The notes: generated by a model from the sequence alone, not told the origin. A DNA stretch of 23,217 nucleotides from Thermoplasmata archaeon (GCA_021159125.1 JAGGSL010000151.1:1-23217); one strand, 5' to 3'; positions 14,692 through 22,785 are shown, counted from the stretch's first letter. Program-made: numbers and translations.

Positions 14692-15153
14692 TCAATCGAG
14701 CGGAGGTGCATCATCAAATCCCTGGCGCTGCCCTGTCCCTGCCTTTTCTGTCAGCTTTTCTGGATGGAACAGCAGGGCAATTACATTCAATGCATGCTCT
14801 CTTGCCCTTCTATCCGCAAGCCATTTCAGCTCTTTGTCATCTTTTGCCTCGTCCTCATGAACAAAAACTTCCATGATATGTTTGTCTGTCATCAACTGCA
14901 CTGCTATCAGACCCAGCGACGCTTCATGGGCGCATTGCTTATCTATGGGCTGGGCGCCCGGCATCCCCAGAGCCATGACGATGTCGCATCCTCCATCAAG
15001 CAATTTTTTTGCAGCTACTGGCAAATCTTTGATGCCCGGAACTGTGTATCTCTCTATTTTTATTCCAGAAGAATTTTTTTTCAATTCGTCTATTGCAGCG
15101 CCTCCCATGTCATATCTTGCGAAGGTTGTGTCAGCAATTCCTATTTTTTTCAT
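14692..15153 (-). CDS. ribC: Riboflavin synthase, archaeal type
   Basis: A 153-residue protein matching the archaeal riboflavin synthase (MJ1184 type), which is related to lumazine synthase and unrelated to bacterial RibE. It joins two 6,7-dimethyl-8-ribityllumazine molecules to make riboflavin. Visible family traits are KKIGIADTTFARYDMG at the N-terminus, ERYTVPGIKDLPVAAKKLL, the MALGMPG segment and AHEASLGL. The C-terminus ends in QRQGFDDAPPLD, a usual feature of this family. Its ATG overlaps the ribL stop (ATGA), so translation is coupled; ygjP follows two bases after the stop. Confidence 0.93.
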   Translation of the reverse strand: MKKIGIADTTFARYDMGGAAIDELKKNSSGIKIERYTVPGIKDLPVAAKKLLDGGCDIVMALGMPGAQPIDKQCAHEASLGLIAVQLMTDKHIMEVFVHEDEAKDDKELKWLADRRAREHALNVIALLFHPEKLTEKAGTGQRQGFDDAPPLD

Positions 15154-15593
15154 TCTGTACCTTTATACAGCTCATCTTTTTGTATCTTTTCCTCTATCTT
15201 TTTTATTATCTTGCGTGTGCCGTTGAGGTCATAGTCGCTGTATTTGCTGCATCTCACCACTTTTGCATTTATGCCTCTCTCTTTCAACCTCTTTTCCAGA
15301 TCTCCCGCATTCTGATCATATCCGAGGGCTATGATATCTGGCTTTATCTCCTCGACTATTTTGAGCGGATCATCGGTACGGCCTATGACCGCTTTGTCCA
15401 CCGGCTTCAGCGCCTCCACCAGCTCCCTTCTCATCTCCTGCGGTATGATGGGGTTATGCTTCCTTTTTCTCACTGTCTCATCAGTTGCGATTACAACAAC
15501 AAGCTCATCCCCAAACTTTTTTGCCTCTTTAAGATAATGCAGATGGCCGATGTGGAGCAGGTCGAAGACGCCTGTCGCCATCACTCTTGCCAT
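15150..15593 (-). CDS. ribL: FAD synthase, archaeal RibL type
   Basis: A 147-residue nucleotidyltransferase of the cytidylyltransferase-like superfamily. It makes FAD from FMN and ATP (or CTP), as shown for MJ1179. The nucleotide-binding motif is GVFDLLHIGHLHYLKEA with the HIGH signature; the second is the conserved DLNGTRKIIKKI near the C-terminus, and ALGYDQN in between. ATG 15593 gives the usual start (ARVMATGVFD); an in-frame TTG at 15602 adds three residues. The gene overlaps the end of ribB by 13 bases and its stop overlaps the ribC start. Confidence 0.93.
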   Translation of the reverse strand: MARVMATGVFDLLHIGHLHYLKEAKKFGDELVVVIATDETVRKRKHNPIIPQEMRRELVEALKPVDKAVIGRTDDPLKIVEEIKPDIIALGYDQNAGDLEKRLKERGINAKVVRCSKYSDYDLNGTRKIIKKIEEKIQKDELYKGTE

Positions 15594-16285
15594 TCTTCCC
15601 AAGCCTCCACTATGTCGTTTCCCTCCAAAAATACAAGGTTATTTTTCTCGGCGTAAACCATGGCATCTTTTTTTAGCAGGCTATGCCCATAATCCATCAT
15701 CTCGCATCCTGCAGTAACCGGCGTTATGCCTGCCATGACTGCAAGCGCCACAGAAAGCTCCGTATGTCCTCTTCTGCTTTTAAGCAGTTCATCAGATGCC
15801 ATGCATATCGGAACATGGCCAGGCGCTCTGAAATTCTCCCCAAATATTCGCTGTGCCTCGACCTCATCCATATCTTTTATGCGGGCAGCAAGTTTTGCGA
15901 ACTCGCGCATTGTCATCGCCCTGTCTTTATCTGTTACTCCAGTAAATGTCTTTCTGTGGTTTATTGTGACAGAAAAAGATGATTTTGTGTCATATGGTAT
16001 ATCATTTGGTATGAGCTCTTTGAGTACGGGCCATTTGGATGCGCTTTTATAAAAAACGTCAGCAAGATAGGGCAGCCCTAATTTGCGCCCTATGTCATTA
16101 TGAATCATCAAAAAAATCAGACCGCCGCCGTCATGCCTCATGCGGTATATGCTTCCTTCGTCGACAAATTCCGCTCCTATGATAAAATCGGTTTCTTCCT
16201 CCCTCCCGTCGGCATCATATATGAGAACAAATTTTCCTTCTTTTAACGAATTAATTGCATTCTCAATTTTCTTCCAGGATTTCAT
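15581..16285 (-). CDS. ribB: 3,4-dihydroxy-2-butanone 4-phosphate synthase
   Basis: It turns ribulose 5-phosphate into formate and 3,4-dihydroxy-2-butanone 4-phosphate, one of the two precursors of the flavin ring. The 234-residue protein keeps the acidic metal site (GREEETDF), RHDGGGLIFL, FRAPGHVPIC and RRGHTELSVALA, the RibB signatures. It is a monofunctional RibB with no GTP cyclohydrolase II domain, as normal for archaea. ATG 16285 (MKSWKKIE) is the normal family start; a TTG at 16318 would add 11 residues inside the rps17e gene. It overlaps the end of rps17e by 23 bases and the start of ribL by 13, so all are probably one message. Confidence 0.94.
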   Translation of the reverse strand: MKSWKKIENAINSLKEGKFVLIYDADGREEETDFIIGAEFVDEGSIYRMRHDGGGLIFLMIHNDIGRKLGLPYLADVFYKSASKWPVLKELIPNDIPYDTKSSFSVTINHRKTFTGVTDKDRAMTMREFAKLAARIKDMDEVEAQRIFGENFRAPGHVPICMASDELLKSRRGHTELSVALAVMAGITPVTAGCEMMDYGHSLLKKDAMVYAEKNNLVFLEGNDIVEAWEEWQE

Positions 16286-16478
16286 TTTTGCCTTTCTTAT
16301 TTTCAAGCAATTTTGCAATATATCCCGCTATGCGGTTTCTCATAATCTTGCTATCTATATTCGTATATTCCTCTATCGCACGCTTATTAGCATTGAAGTC
16401 ATCCGAGAACTGGTCCGGAAGCTGGTCAACCAGCTTTATTGCCATCCGTTTTATGTATGTAGGTCTTACATTGCCCAA
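16263..16478 (-). CDS. rps17e: 30S ribosomal protein S17e
   Basis: A 71-residue ribosomal protein of the archaeal/eukaryotic S17e family, recognised from GNVRPTYIKRMAIKLV at the N-terminus and TNIDSKIMRNRIAGYI near the end. The start codon is TTG, not ATG: the conserved MGNVRP start falls there, and AAGGTGATT five bases upstream is a good ribosome-binding match. It is the first gene of the riboflavin operon and overlaps ribB. An A/T element CCTTTAAAAAGG at 16508-16519 lies about 26 bases before the ribosome-binding site, giving a leader of roughly 10 bases. S17e binds the small subunit head. Confidence 0.95.
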   Translation of the reverse strand: MGNVRPTYIKRMAIKLVDQLPDQFSDDFNANKRAIEEYTNIDSKIMRNRIAGYIAKLLENKKGKNEILEEN

Positions 16479-16507
16479 TGAATCACCTTAGATGGGTATA
16501 CGCTCAT

Positions 16508-16519
16508 CCTTTAAAAAGG
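16508..16519 (-). promoter_or_regulatory. Probable TATA box of the rps17e-rib operon
   Basis: CCTTTAAAAAGG, about 36 bases before the TTG start of rps17e. Transcription about 26 bases on would begin near 16488, just at the ribosome-binding site. It lies 12 bases from the divergent TATA box of the M14 peptidase gene, so the two promoters may interfere. Confidence 0.4.
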
Positions 16520-16530
16520 TTTTAGCCAGC

Positions 16531-16540
16531 AATATTTAAG
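16531..16540 (+). promoter_or_regulatory. TATA box for the M14 peptidase gene
   Basis: AATATTTAAG is centred about 27 bases before ATG 16563 with no ribosome-binding site between, a clear leaderless pattern. Confidence 0.55.
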
Positions 16541-16562
16541 TGTTTTTTGCGCATTACATGCC

Positions 16563-18395
16563 ATGAAAAAGAAAATATTCGCTTTTGCGGTGCTTTTTGT
16601 ATTCATCTCCGTAAACTTTGCATTTATTTCCCATTCATCAGTTAATGCAACCGCTGCAAGCTGGTATTACAAACCCGACAGCTACGCCCAGCTTGTTTCA
16701 TGGTACAAAAATCTGGAGGAGAAGTATCCTGGCTATATCGAAGTATTCAAGGCAAATGAAATGTATGGCACCGGCAAAGCGGGCGATTATGATATCTATT
16801 ACGTGCGCATAACAAACGAGAGCGGAGGCCTTCATAAACCGGAGGTGCTTTTCCTTGGCAGCCCTCACGGAGACGAGACCGCCGGGACGGTGGGCATGTA
16901 CTGGTTTGCCGACTGGCTGATGAGAAACGCCTTCGAAAAAAACAATGATTGGCTGAAATGGCTTATTGACCACCGCGAGATATATCTGGCAGTAAGCCAG
17001 AATCCCTATGGCTTTGACCACAACCAGCGGACAGACATTCACAACTGGGATTTGAATAGAGAGGCAGATTACGACGGACCAGGCAGATTCGGCCCGCCTG
17101 AATGCTGGGGCAGCGTGAACGGAAAAACCCTGAGGGAGTTTGTGGACCATCATCTCATCAGGATAGGGACGGATTTTCACGGCGGTGCAAGGATGCTTCT
17201 CTATCCGTGGTCTTCGACCCATAAAAATGTGAAAGCAACAAGCCCTCTGTCAGGCAAAGAGTATTATTATGCTCCTCCTGACTTTTATTTCTATGATGCT
17301 GCGTGTCTGCGTCTTGGCTCCTATATGGGGAATTTTGGCGGAGAGCTTAATGCCAACAACATCGGGACGATTCCCACAACCGTGGGCTATGAAGCAGCAG
17401 GGGCAATTGCGGCATGGGCGTACGGCTCTGATGTTGAAAAAAATCCTGCGGAGAGAGAATTTGTGAAAAGCGAAGAGGGCTATCCTGGAGCAGGAATATT
17501 CTGGATTTCTCCCGAGCTTTCGGTCATAAAAAATCCGTCTGAATGGAAATTCGGGAATGACAACCTGCCGGGATATGGAACGGAGGTCAGGCGATTTCTC
17601 CTGCATCAAATTGATCTGGCACAACCGTATGTGAGATGGATAAATCCGCCGGAGATTGCCGCAGAAAACAAAATCACCCTGAGATGGCAGGTGAACGGCA
17701 GCATGGTTGTTGATCACACTTCCATTCAGTGGGGCACAGACCCCGATGCAATAAACAACTCCGCTTTCTTCGGACAGGACCATAACGATTTTGAGGGGCA
17801 ATATGTCGGCGGAACAGGATGGGATAATGCTGCTGACGGAAAAACCCATGGGAAAATATGGGAGGAAGAAATAACCCTGCCTGAAGGTGCGACCGACATA
17901 TACGTGGTTGCGAAAGCGCAGGTAGACCAGGTATATGCAAAGGCAGTGGCGCCTGAAATTTACGGTGCCCAGCCATATCTGAGAATCATTAAAGAAAGGA
18001 CAAACAGCTCCTACCACGAAGTGATCAATGGTACGGATGGAGTGGAAAAAATAGAAGGGCGTTTATGGTGGTATTCTCCCGTGATACATATCCGTATCGG
18101 GGGGATTAAAAGGCCGGCGGAGGGCTATCTGTATTTAAATGACAGAGAAATAATACCCACTTTCTCCGGAAATACTGTAATCCTGGGCAAGATTACGGCA
18201 GAGGCTGGCGGCTCCTGTTTTGATAAAGTGGAGTTTTATGTTGACGGCATTCTGAAGAAAACGGTGGACAGCCAGCCCTACCAGTGGCTATGGGATGAAA
18301 AAGTGGCGGGCAAACATGTTATCGAGGTAAAAATGTACGGGGAAAAAGTTTGCGAAGATAGAAGGGAGGTAACCATATTCAATATCGGTTCGTAA
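16563..18395 (+). CDS. Secreted zinc carboxypeptidase, M14 family
   Basis: A 610-residue exported peptidase. Residues 1-29 are a signal peptide. The M14 catalytic domain (about 35-370) has zinc ligands in GSPHGDETAG (H102, E105) and in TDFHGGARMLLYPW (H206), the substrate-binding N165-R166 in NWDLNRE, and the catalytic Glu in ISPELS (E318). Residues about 375-500 form a beta domain with Trp/Asp-rich loops, and the last 110 an Ig-like domain ending in KHVIEVKMYGEK, typical of extracellular M14 enzymes. It probably trims C-terminal residues from peptides outside the cell. A DMT-type transporter gene begins two bases after the stop, so the two are likely cotranscribed. Confidence 0.93.
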   Translation: MKKKIFAFAVLFVFISVNFAFISHSSVNATAASWYYKPDSYAQLVSWYKNLEEKYPGYIEVFKANEMYGTGKAGDYDIYYVRITNESGGLHKPEVLFLGSPHGDETAGTVGMYWFADWLMRNAFEKNNDWLKWLIDHREIYLAVSQNPYGFDHNQRTDIHNWDLNREADYDGPGRFGPPECWGSVNGKTLREFVDHHLIRIGTDFHGGARMLLYPWSSTHKNVKATSPLSGKEYYYAPPDFYFYDAACLRLGSYMGNFGGELNANNIGTIPTTVGYEAAGAIAAWAYGSDVEKNPAEREFVKSEEGYPGAGIFWISPELSVIKNPSEWKFGNDNLPGYGTEVRRFLLHQIDLAQPYVRWINPPEIAAENKITLRWQVNGSMVVDHTSIQWGTDPDAINNSAFFGQDHNDFEGQYVGGTGWDNAADGKTHGKIWEEEITLPEGATDIYVVAKAQVDQVYAKAVAPEIYGAQPYLRIIKERTNSSYHEVINGTDGVEKIEGRLWWYSPVIHIRIGGIKRPAEGYLYLNDREIIPTFSGNTVILGKITAEAGGSCFDKVEFYVDGILKKTVDSQPYQWLWDEKVAGKHVIEVKMYGEKVCEDRREVTIFNIGS

Positions 18396-18397
18396 AA

Positions 18398-19243
18398 ATG
18401 AGGAGGTATGATGTCATCATTCCGTTTGTCGCCCTCATATGGGCCGGCTCTTTCATTGCAGTAAAGATAGGGGTCAAGGAGCTTTCTCCTGTTCAGATTG
18501 CTTTTCTCCGTTTTGCGGTTGCATCCCCCTTCATGCTCATTGCGTTGCTTTTGAAAAAGAAAAAGGTCAGAATGCCGTTGAGGGAGTTTCCCGCTCTTAT
18601 CGTTCTGGCACTCACAGGCGTGACCCTGCTGTATCTCTTTCAGTTTACAGGAATAAAATACACGACTGCGTCAAGTTCCGCCGTGCTAATAAACACGAAC
18701 GTGATTTTCATAGCCATACTTTCCTCTCTATTCTTAAGGGAAAAAATTTCTCTGATGAAGGGCGGGGGCATAATGCTGGGCTTTCTGGGAGTTGCATTGA
18801 TTATGGGCGGCGCTCCTTTTCAGGGCATATCCATGAAAGGCAATCTGATGATTATTCTCTCTGCCATATGCTGGGCTGTCTATTCTGTTGTGGGCAAAAA
18901 ATTGCTTGAGAAATACGATGCTCTGACAATCACAACTTACGTTTTTATCATAGGAACTTTAATGTTCATTCCTTTTATGAAGGAGGGCATACCTGCCGGA
19001 ATATCGCTCACAGGATGGGCAGTCATTCTTTATCTCGCCCTTCTCTGCTCTGTATTTGCCTACATCGCATGGTATGATGCTCTTGCCGATGCAGAGGCAA
19101 GCAAAGTGGCAATTTTTTTGAATCTCATACCCCTCTTTGCAATGCTCCTTTCCCATATCATTTTGAAAGAAAAGATGGGCATGTCTCTCCTCGCCGGCGC
19201 CTTTCTTATCATAACAGGCATATATCTCACCCAGAAAGGATAG
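18398..19243 (+). CDS. EamA/DMT-superfamily transporter
   Basis: A 281-residue integral membrane protein with ten predicted helices in two EamA repeats. The first repeat shows PFVALIWAGSFIAVKIG and FLRFAVASPFMLIALLL, with TTASSSAVLINTNVIF; the second begins near KGNLMIILSAICWAVYSVVGKK and contains AYIAWYDALADAEASKVAIF. Family members export or import amino acids, nucleotide sugars and other metabolites; the substrate cannot be told from sequence. The start is two bases after the M14 peptidase stop, and the pairing is compatible with an amino-acid role, but that is only a guess. Confidence 0.92.
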   Translation: MRRYDVIIPFVALIWAGSFIAVKIGVKELSPVQIAFLRFAVASPFMLIALLLKKKKVRMPLREFPALIVLALTGVTLLYLFQFTGIKYTTASSSAVLINTNVIFIAILSSLFLREKISLMKGGGIMLGFLGVALIMGGAPFQGISMKGNLMIILSAICWAVYSVVGKKLLEKYDALTITTYVFIIGTLMFIPFMKEGIPAGISLTGWAVILYLALLCSVFAYIAWYDALADAEASKVAIFLNLIPLFAMLLSHIILKEKMGMSLLAGAFLIITGIYLTQKG

Positions 19244-19267
19244 ATTAAAATATCCATTTGCATTAAA

Positions 19268-19277
19268 ACTTTTAAGC
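19268..19277 (+). promoter_or_regulatory. TATA box for dcd
   Basis: ACTTTTAAGC is centred about 25 bases before ATG 19297, leaderless spacing; no Shine-Dalgarno sequence lies between. Confidence 0.45.
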
Positions 19278-19296
19278 TTCCCGGTGTTGGTGTAAT

Positions 19297-19743
19297 ATGA
19301 TATTATCTGATGCGGATATCAAAAACTCAATCAAAAAAGGCGAGATTTCCATAGAGCCGTTCAACCCCGACAATTTAACACCCAACGGTTATGACCTCTC
19401 AATAGGCGAAATAATGGTTGACGGAGAATTTACGGATAATGCAGTCATTCCGCCAATGAAATGGTTTGCCATAGGCACACTTGAATACGTAAAACTTGGC
19501 AACAAGGCAGCTCAGCTGTGGCTTCGTTCCACCTACGCCAGAAAAGGGCTGCTTTCATCATTTGGAAAGGTTGACATCGGATTTGAAGGAACATTGACCA
19601 TTTCATGCTTTAACACAAAAGAGGAAATAGAGCTTTCGTCAGGAGAAAGATTCTGCCAGATTGTGTTTGAGGAAATAAAATCAATGCCGGAAAAATTATA
19701 TGATGGAAAATATAAAGCGCAAAAGGGAATAAAGCTGGAGTAA
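19297..19743 (+). CDS. dcd: dCTP deaminase/dUTPase-family protein
   Basis: A 148-residue trimeric-dUTPase-fold protein. It has the Dcd opening ILSDADIKNSI, PNGYDLSIG, LRSTYARKGLL, and the active-site segment VDIGFEGTLTIS, in which the Glu matches the catalytic residue of dCTP deaminase, then ERFCQIVFEEI. It converts dCTP to dUTP (or, if bifunctional like some archaeal homologues, on to dUMP) for dTTP synthesis and to keep uracil out of DNA. It is somewhat shorter than the usual 170-200 residues. A TATA box 25 bases upstream supports the start. The zinc-finger/cold-shock gene follows one base after the stop. Confidence 0.9.
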   Translation: MILSDADIKNSIKKGEISIEPFNPDNLTPNGYDLSIGEIMVDGEFTDNAVIPPMKWFAIGTLEYVKLGNKAAQLWLRSTYARKGLLSSFGKVDIGFEGTLTISCFNTKEEIELSSGERFCQIVFEEIKSMPEKLYDGKYKAQKGIKLE

Positions 19744-19744
19744 A

Positions 19745-20134
19745 ATGAATGATAGATTGAGAGAACTGCTGAACCCCGTTGTCGGATTATGCAGGGACTG
19801 CGAGGAAGAGCTCAAAGACAAGATGAAATGTGCCATGTGCGGTAGAGACCTTTACTCCTATGAAGGCAAAGTATATGAGTGCCCAATCTGCGGAAATTTT
19901 TACTGTTCGGAGTGCTGGGAAAAAATGGAAGGGCATGAAATTTACAAAGGAGTGATAAAAAGGTGGTTTGAGAAAAGAAATTACGGATTCATAAAATCAA
20001 AGAAATTCAGAAAAGATGTTTTCATTCATGCCGACGATGCGGATTTTATTCCAGAGGTGGGAGAAAAAGTGGAATTTGAAGTGGAAGATACGGATAGAGG
20101 GCCGAGAGCAAGAAAAATAAGAAAAGCAAAATAA
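19745..20134 (+). CDS. Zinc-finger and cold-shock-domain fusion protein
   Basis: A 129-residue protein with two parts. Residues 16-57 carry four CxxC pairs (C16/19, C29/32, C46/49, C54/57), enough for two zinc sites, either two ribbons or a RING-like cross-brace. Residues about 67-125 form a cold-shock domain with the RNA-binding motifs RNYGFIKS (RNP1 type) and DVFIHA (RNP2 type), ending in the usual basic GPRARKIRKAK. This predicts a single-stranded RNA/DNA-binding protein. Cold-shock domains are patchily distributed in archaea and this zinc-finger arrangement is not the standard bacterial form. It begins one base after the dcd stop, so the two are cotranscribed. It converges with pepD. Confidence 0.88.
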   Translation: MNDRLRELLNPVVGLCRDCEEELKDKMKCAMCGRDLYSYEGKVYECPICGNFYCSECWEKMEGHEIYKGVIKRWFEKRNYGFIKSKKFRKDVFIHADDADFIPEVGEKVEFEVEDTDRGPRARKIRKAK

Positions 20135-20151
20135 GGGGAAAGAGAAGTTAA

Positions 20152-21570
20152 TTAGCTCTTCTTTGCCACGTTCTCCAGTATTTTCAGCAGGTAATCCCAG
20201 AATTTCTGGACAGACGAGATGTATACAACTTCATCAGGACTGTGGGGATGTTCTATTTGAGGGCCGATGGATATCATGTCCATGTCGTACTTTCCGCCTA
20301 TCACTCCTGTTTCCAGGCCAGCGTGTATTGCCTTTATCTCCGGCTCCTTTCCGTACAGCTCTTTGTAAGATTCAACGGCGATTTTCAGCAGCTTGGAGTC
20401 CAGATTTGGTTTCCATCCCGGATACATGCTTCCCTCTTCGACCTTCGCACCTGCAAGCTCGCCTATGGCACGTATGCTCTGCATCGTTGCTTCCAGAGCA
20501 GAATTTACGGAACTGCGGGAACTCATCATTATCTCCAATTTATCGCTGCTTCTCACCCTCGCAAGGTTTGTCGATGTTTCCACAAGCCCTTTAACCTGCT
20601 GGTCCATTGCAAGCACACCGTGTGGCAGACCCATGAGCAGTTCCAGCACTTTTTTCTGGCTTGCTGAATCAAATATTCTCTCTATGTTGCAGTCCTTTGT
20701 TGCTATGGTAACGCCCGGGTCCGAAACAGAATATTCATTTTTGAATATCTTTTCGAATTCCTTCACTTTCTTCAATGCATCGTCTTTATTTGAGGGGATT
20801 ATCTTTGCAGTGGCTTCCCTTGGTATGGCATTGAATTTGTCCCCTCCTTCTATGCTGCCGACCTTTGCATCAGTATTGTAAAGCAATCTCGCCATCAGTT
20901 TTATTGAATTTGCCCTTCCTTCATGTATCTCTGTGCCCGAATGGCCGCCTTTCAGCCCCCTTATGGTTATCTCCATTCCTTTCCCTTCAACTTTTTCATA
21001 TTTGATTGGAAGGGTGAGTGTGCTGTTTCCGCCTCCCGCGCATCCGATATAAACCGCTCCGAACTCTTCGGTATCGACATTGATAAGCATTTTTCCTTTC
21101 AGCACACCTTCCTTAAGACCGAAGGCGCCTGTCATCCCTGTTTCTTCATCTATGGTGAAGAGAAATTCAAGGGGACCATGCTTTATGTCTTTGTCTTCCA
21201 TTATTGCAAGACATGCTGCGACTCCTATGCCGTTATCTGCGCCCAGCGTCGTGCCTCTTGCCTTCACCATGTCTCCGTCAACGTAGACATCGATGGGGTC
21301 TTTCTCAAAATCGTGTTCCACATCTCTATTTTTCTCGCATACCATGTCAAGGTGCGCCTGGAGTGTTACCATCGGGGCATTTTCATAGGCAGTCGCCTTT
21401 TTTCTGACGATGACATTGCCGACATCATCCCTCATAACTTCATGCCCGAGTTTTTTTGCAACATTCACAACGTACTCTGCCACCTTTTCCTCGTGTTTGG
21501 AGCATCGGGGTATACTGCTTATCTCCTCAAAATACTTCCACAATAATTCGGGTTTTAAATTCAGCTTCAT
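20152..21570 (-). CDS. pepD: Aminoacyl-histidine dipeptidase, M20C family
   Basis: A 472-residue cytoplasmic zinc peptidase, of normal length for PepD. Zinc-site and catalytic motifs in order are LQAHLDMV (H73, D75), LGADNGIG (D112), IDEETGMTGA (E142-E143), NVDTEE (D166), and near the C-terminus IEHPHSPDE, which supplies the last His ligand. It cleaves small dipeptides, classically Xaa-His. The gene is better known from bacteria and suits a peptide-using heterotroph. No signal peptide is present. A TATA-like GCATTTAAAGT at 21596-21606, partly inside the end of the neighbouring gene, lies about 31 bases before the ATG. Confidence 0.94.
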   Translation of the reverse strand: MKLNLKPELLWKYFEEISSIPRCSKHEEKVAEYVVNVAKKLGHEVMRDDVGNVIVRKKATAYENAPMVTLQAHLDMVCEKNRDVEHDFEKDPIDVYVDGDMVKARGTTLGADNGIGVAACLAIMEDKDIKHGPLEFLFTIDEETGMTGAFGLKEGVLKGKMLINVDTEEFGAVYIGCAGGGNSTLTLPIKYEKVEGKGMEITIRGLKGGHSGTEIHEGRANSIKLMARLLYNTDAKVGSIEGGDKFNAIPREATAKIIPSNKDDALKKVKEFEKIFKNEYSVSDPGVTIATKDCNIERIFDSASQKKVLELLMGLPHGVLAMDQQVKGLVETSTNLARVRSSDKLEIMMSSRSSVNSALEATMQSIRAIGELAGAKVEEGSMYPGWKPNLDSKLLKIAVESYKELYGKEPEIKAIHAGLETGVIGGKYDMDMISIGPQIEHPHSPDEVVYISSVQKFWDYLLKILENVAKKS

Positions 21571-21607
21571 TTTAATCGAGAAGTAATGGCGGACAGCATT
21601 TAAAGTT

Positions 21608-22753
21608 TTACTTCCTCATGACATCTATGGAATTCACATGCCCTGTTTCCGTGAAATCCCATTTGTAAAGATTGCTGCTGAGGGGCGGACCTACGGCATC
21701 TCCGCCGACAGGCAGTCCACCCAGATAAAACGAGCCCAGCGGATCGGCAACAAGCCAGTATCCGAAATCATCTTCCATGACTGCAAAGTAAAGATTTGTC
21801 CCGTAATATGCATCTATTTCATCAAGTATTTCGTTTGCCTGCACCCCTTTTCCTATGTAAACAGTTGCAAAAGCATGATTGTCTGTCATGTAAATTCTCG
21901 TTGTGCCGCCTATGCTTGACACGAGCGCTGAAAAAAGCATTGCATAGTCCTCGCAGTCTCCGCCTTTTCTGTTAAGCGTTGTTACCGGGTCTGACCACAC
22001 GTCTTTGTCCTCGGGGTCTTCCATGTAGTTCAGATTATCAAAGAGGTAATCAAATATTGCGCAAACCTGAAAGATGTTGTAGTTGCCGGAAAATGGAAGA
22101 GTTATTTCCCTTGCTTTCTGGAAGATGGTCAAATCAAAGGGCTCTACCATATCATTTATTCTGTCGAAGTAATAGTAATAATTTTTTGAGAGGGAATATG
22201 AACTGCTGCTGTTGTATGGCATGACCTTAACATCACTCCCTGAAAAATAGGCGGTGCCGTTGTCATACCATCTGTTTTCCGGAAAGGGGAGATGGCCTGC
22301 AACATTATCAACCATGAAGGATGATGATATCTGGTATCTATAATTTCCGGGCGTTGGAGGGGAGCCGAAGGAAAGATATGCATCCTTTTCCTCTCCCCTT
22401 TTTATAATCATTCCTTTTCCGTCATCTCTCCACTTCCATTCTGAACCTCCTATTTTTATCCCGTAGTTGTAGACGAATATATCATTGGGTCCGGTATTTT
22501 CGGTTGATATTTTGGCAACCCCGCCATAATTCACATAAACCCTGCTTATCTCCCAGGAAATGTTGTATTTGTAGCCAGGCCGCACATGAAGTTTTGCCTC
22601 CGGTTTTTCAGTGAGCGGAAACTGGTAGCTGTAATATCCGGGCAATGTCAAATCACTTTCCTTGAATCCCTCCCTGTGTGCCTCTCCGAAGGGCCACGAA
22701 ATGCAGCCCGAAAGCATGACCATTGCCACCATCAATAGGGCAGTCCAGCGCAT
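21608..22753 (-). CDS. Transglutaminase-like lipoprotein
   Basis: A 381-residue protein exported as a lipoprotein: MRWTALLMVAMVMLSGC has a signal peptide with the lipobox L-S-G-C, placing the lipid-modified Cys at 17. The middle (about 40-175) is a beta-rich region with an aromatic pattern. Residues about 225-345 are a transglutaminase-like papain-fold domain with the triad Cys267 (RKGGDCEDYAML), His293 (DNHAFATVYI) and Asp337 (WLVADPLG). Such domains may act as peptidases, acyltransferases or structural modules; the substrate is unknown. A reverse-strand TATA box (22774-22785) is about 27 bases from the ATG, so the message is probably leaderless. Confidence 0.88.
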   Translation of the reverse strand: MRWTALLMVAMVMLSGCISWPFGEAHREGFKESDLTLPGYYSYQFPLTEKPEAKLHVRPGYKYNISWEISRVYVNYGGVAKISTENTGPNDIFVYNYGIKIGGSEWKWRDDGKGMIIKRGEEKDAYLSFGSPPTPGNYRYQISSSFMVDNVAGHLPFPENRWYDNGTAYFSGSDVKVMPYNSSSSYSLSKNYYYYFDRINDMVEPFDLTIFQKAREITLPFSGNYNIFQVCAIFDYLFDNLNYMEDPEDKDVWSDPVTTLNRKGGDCEDYAMLFSALVSSIGGTTRIYMTDNHAFATVYIGKGVQANEILDEIDAYYGTNLYFAVMEDDFGYWLVADPLGSFYLGGLPVGGDAVGPPLSSNLYKWDFTETGHVNSIDVMRK

Positions 22754-22773
22754 GACAATAAAAGGGGCAAAGG

Positions 22774-22785
22774 TAAAAATATTTT
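22774..22785 (-). promoter_or_regulatory. TATA box for the transglutaminase-like lipoprotein gene
   Basis: TAAAAATATTTT on the plus strand is centred about 27 bases upstream of ATG 22753 on the minus strand, with no ribosome-binding site between. Confidence 0.5.

Noticed and set aside
14764..15656. Plus-strand open frames of 117-187 codons over ribC, ribL and ribB
   Set aside because: Antisense shadows of three well-identified riboflavin genes.
17250..18017. Long minus-strand open frame of 255 codons
   Set aside because: It is antisense to the M14 peptidase, which has a full catalytic motif set and signal peptide; the antisense product shows no domain pattern.
20242..21546. Several plus-strand open frames of 140-207 codons
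   Set aside because: All are antisense to pepD, which is complete and has every family motif; their products look like random Cys/Phe-rich sequence.
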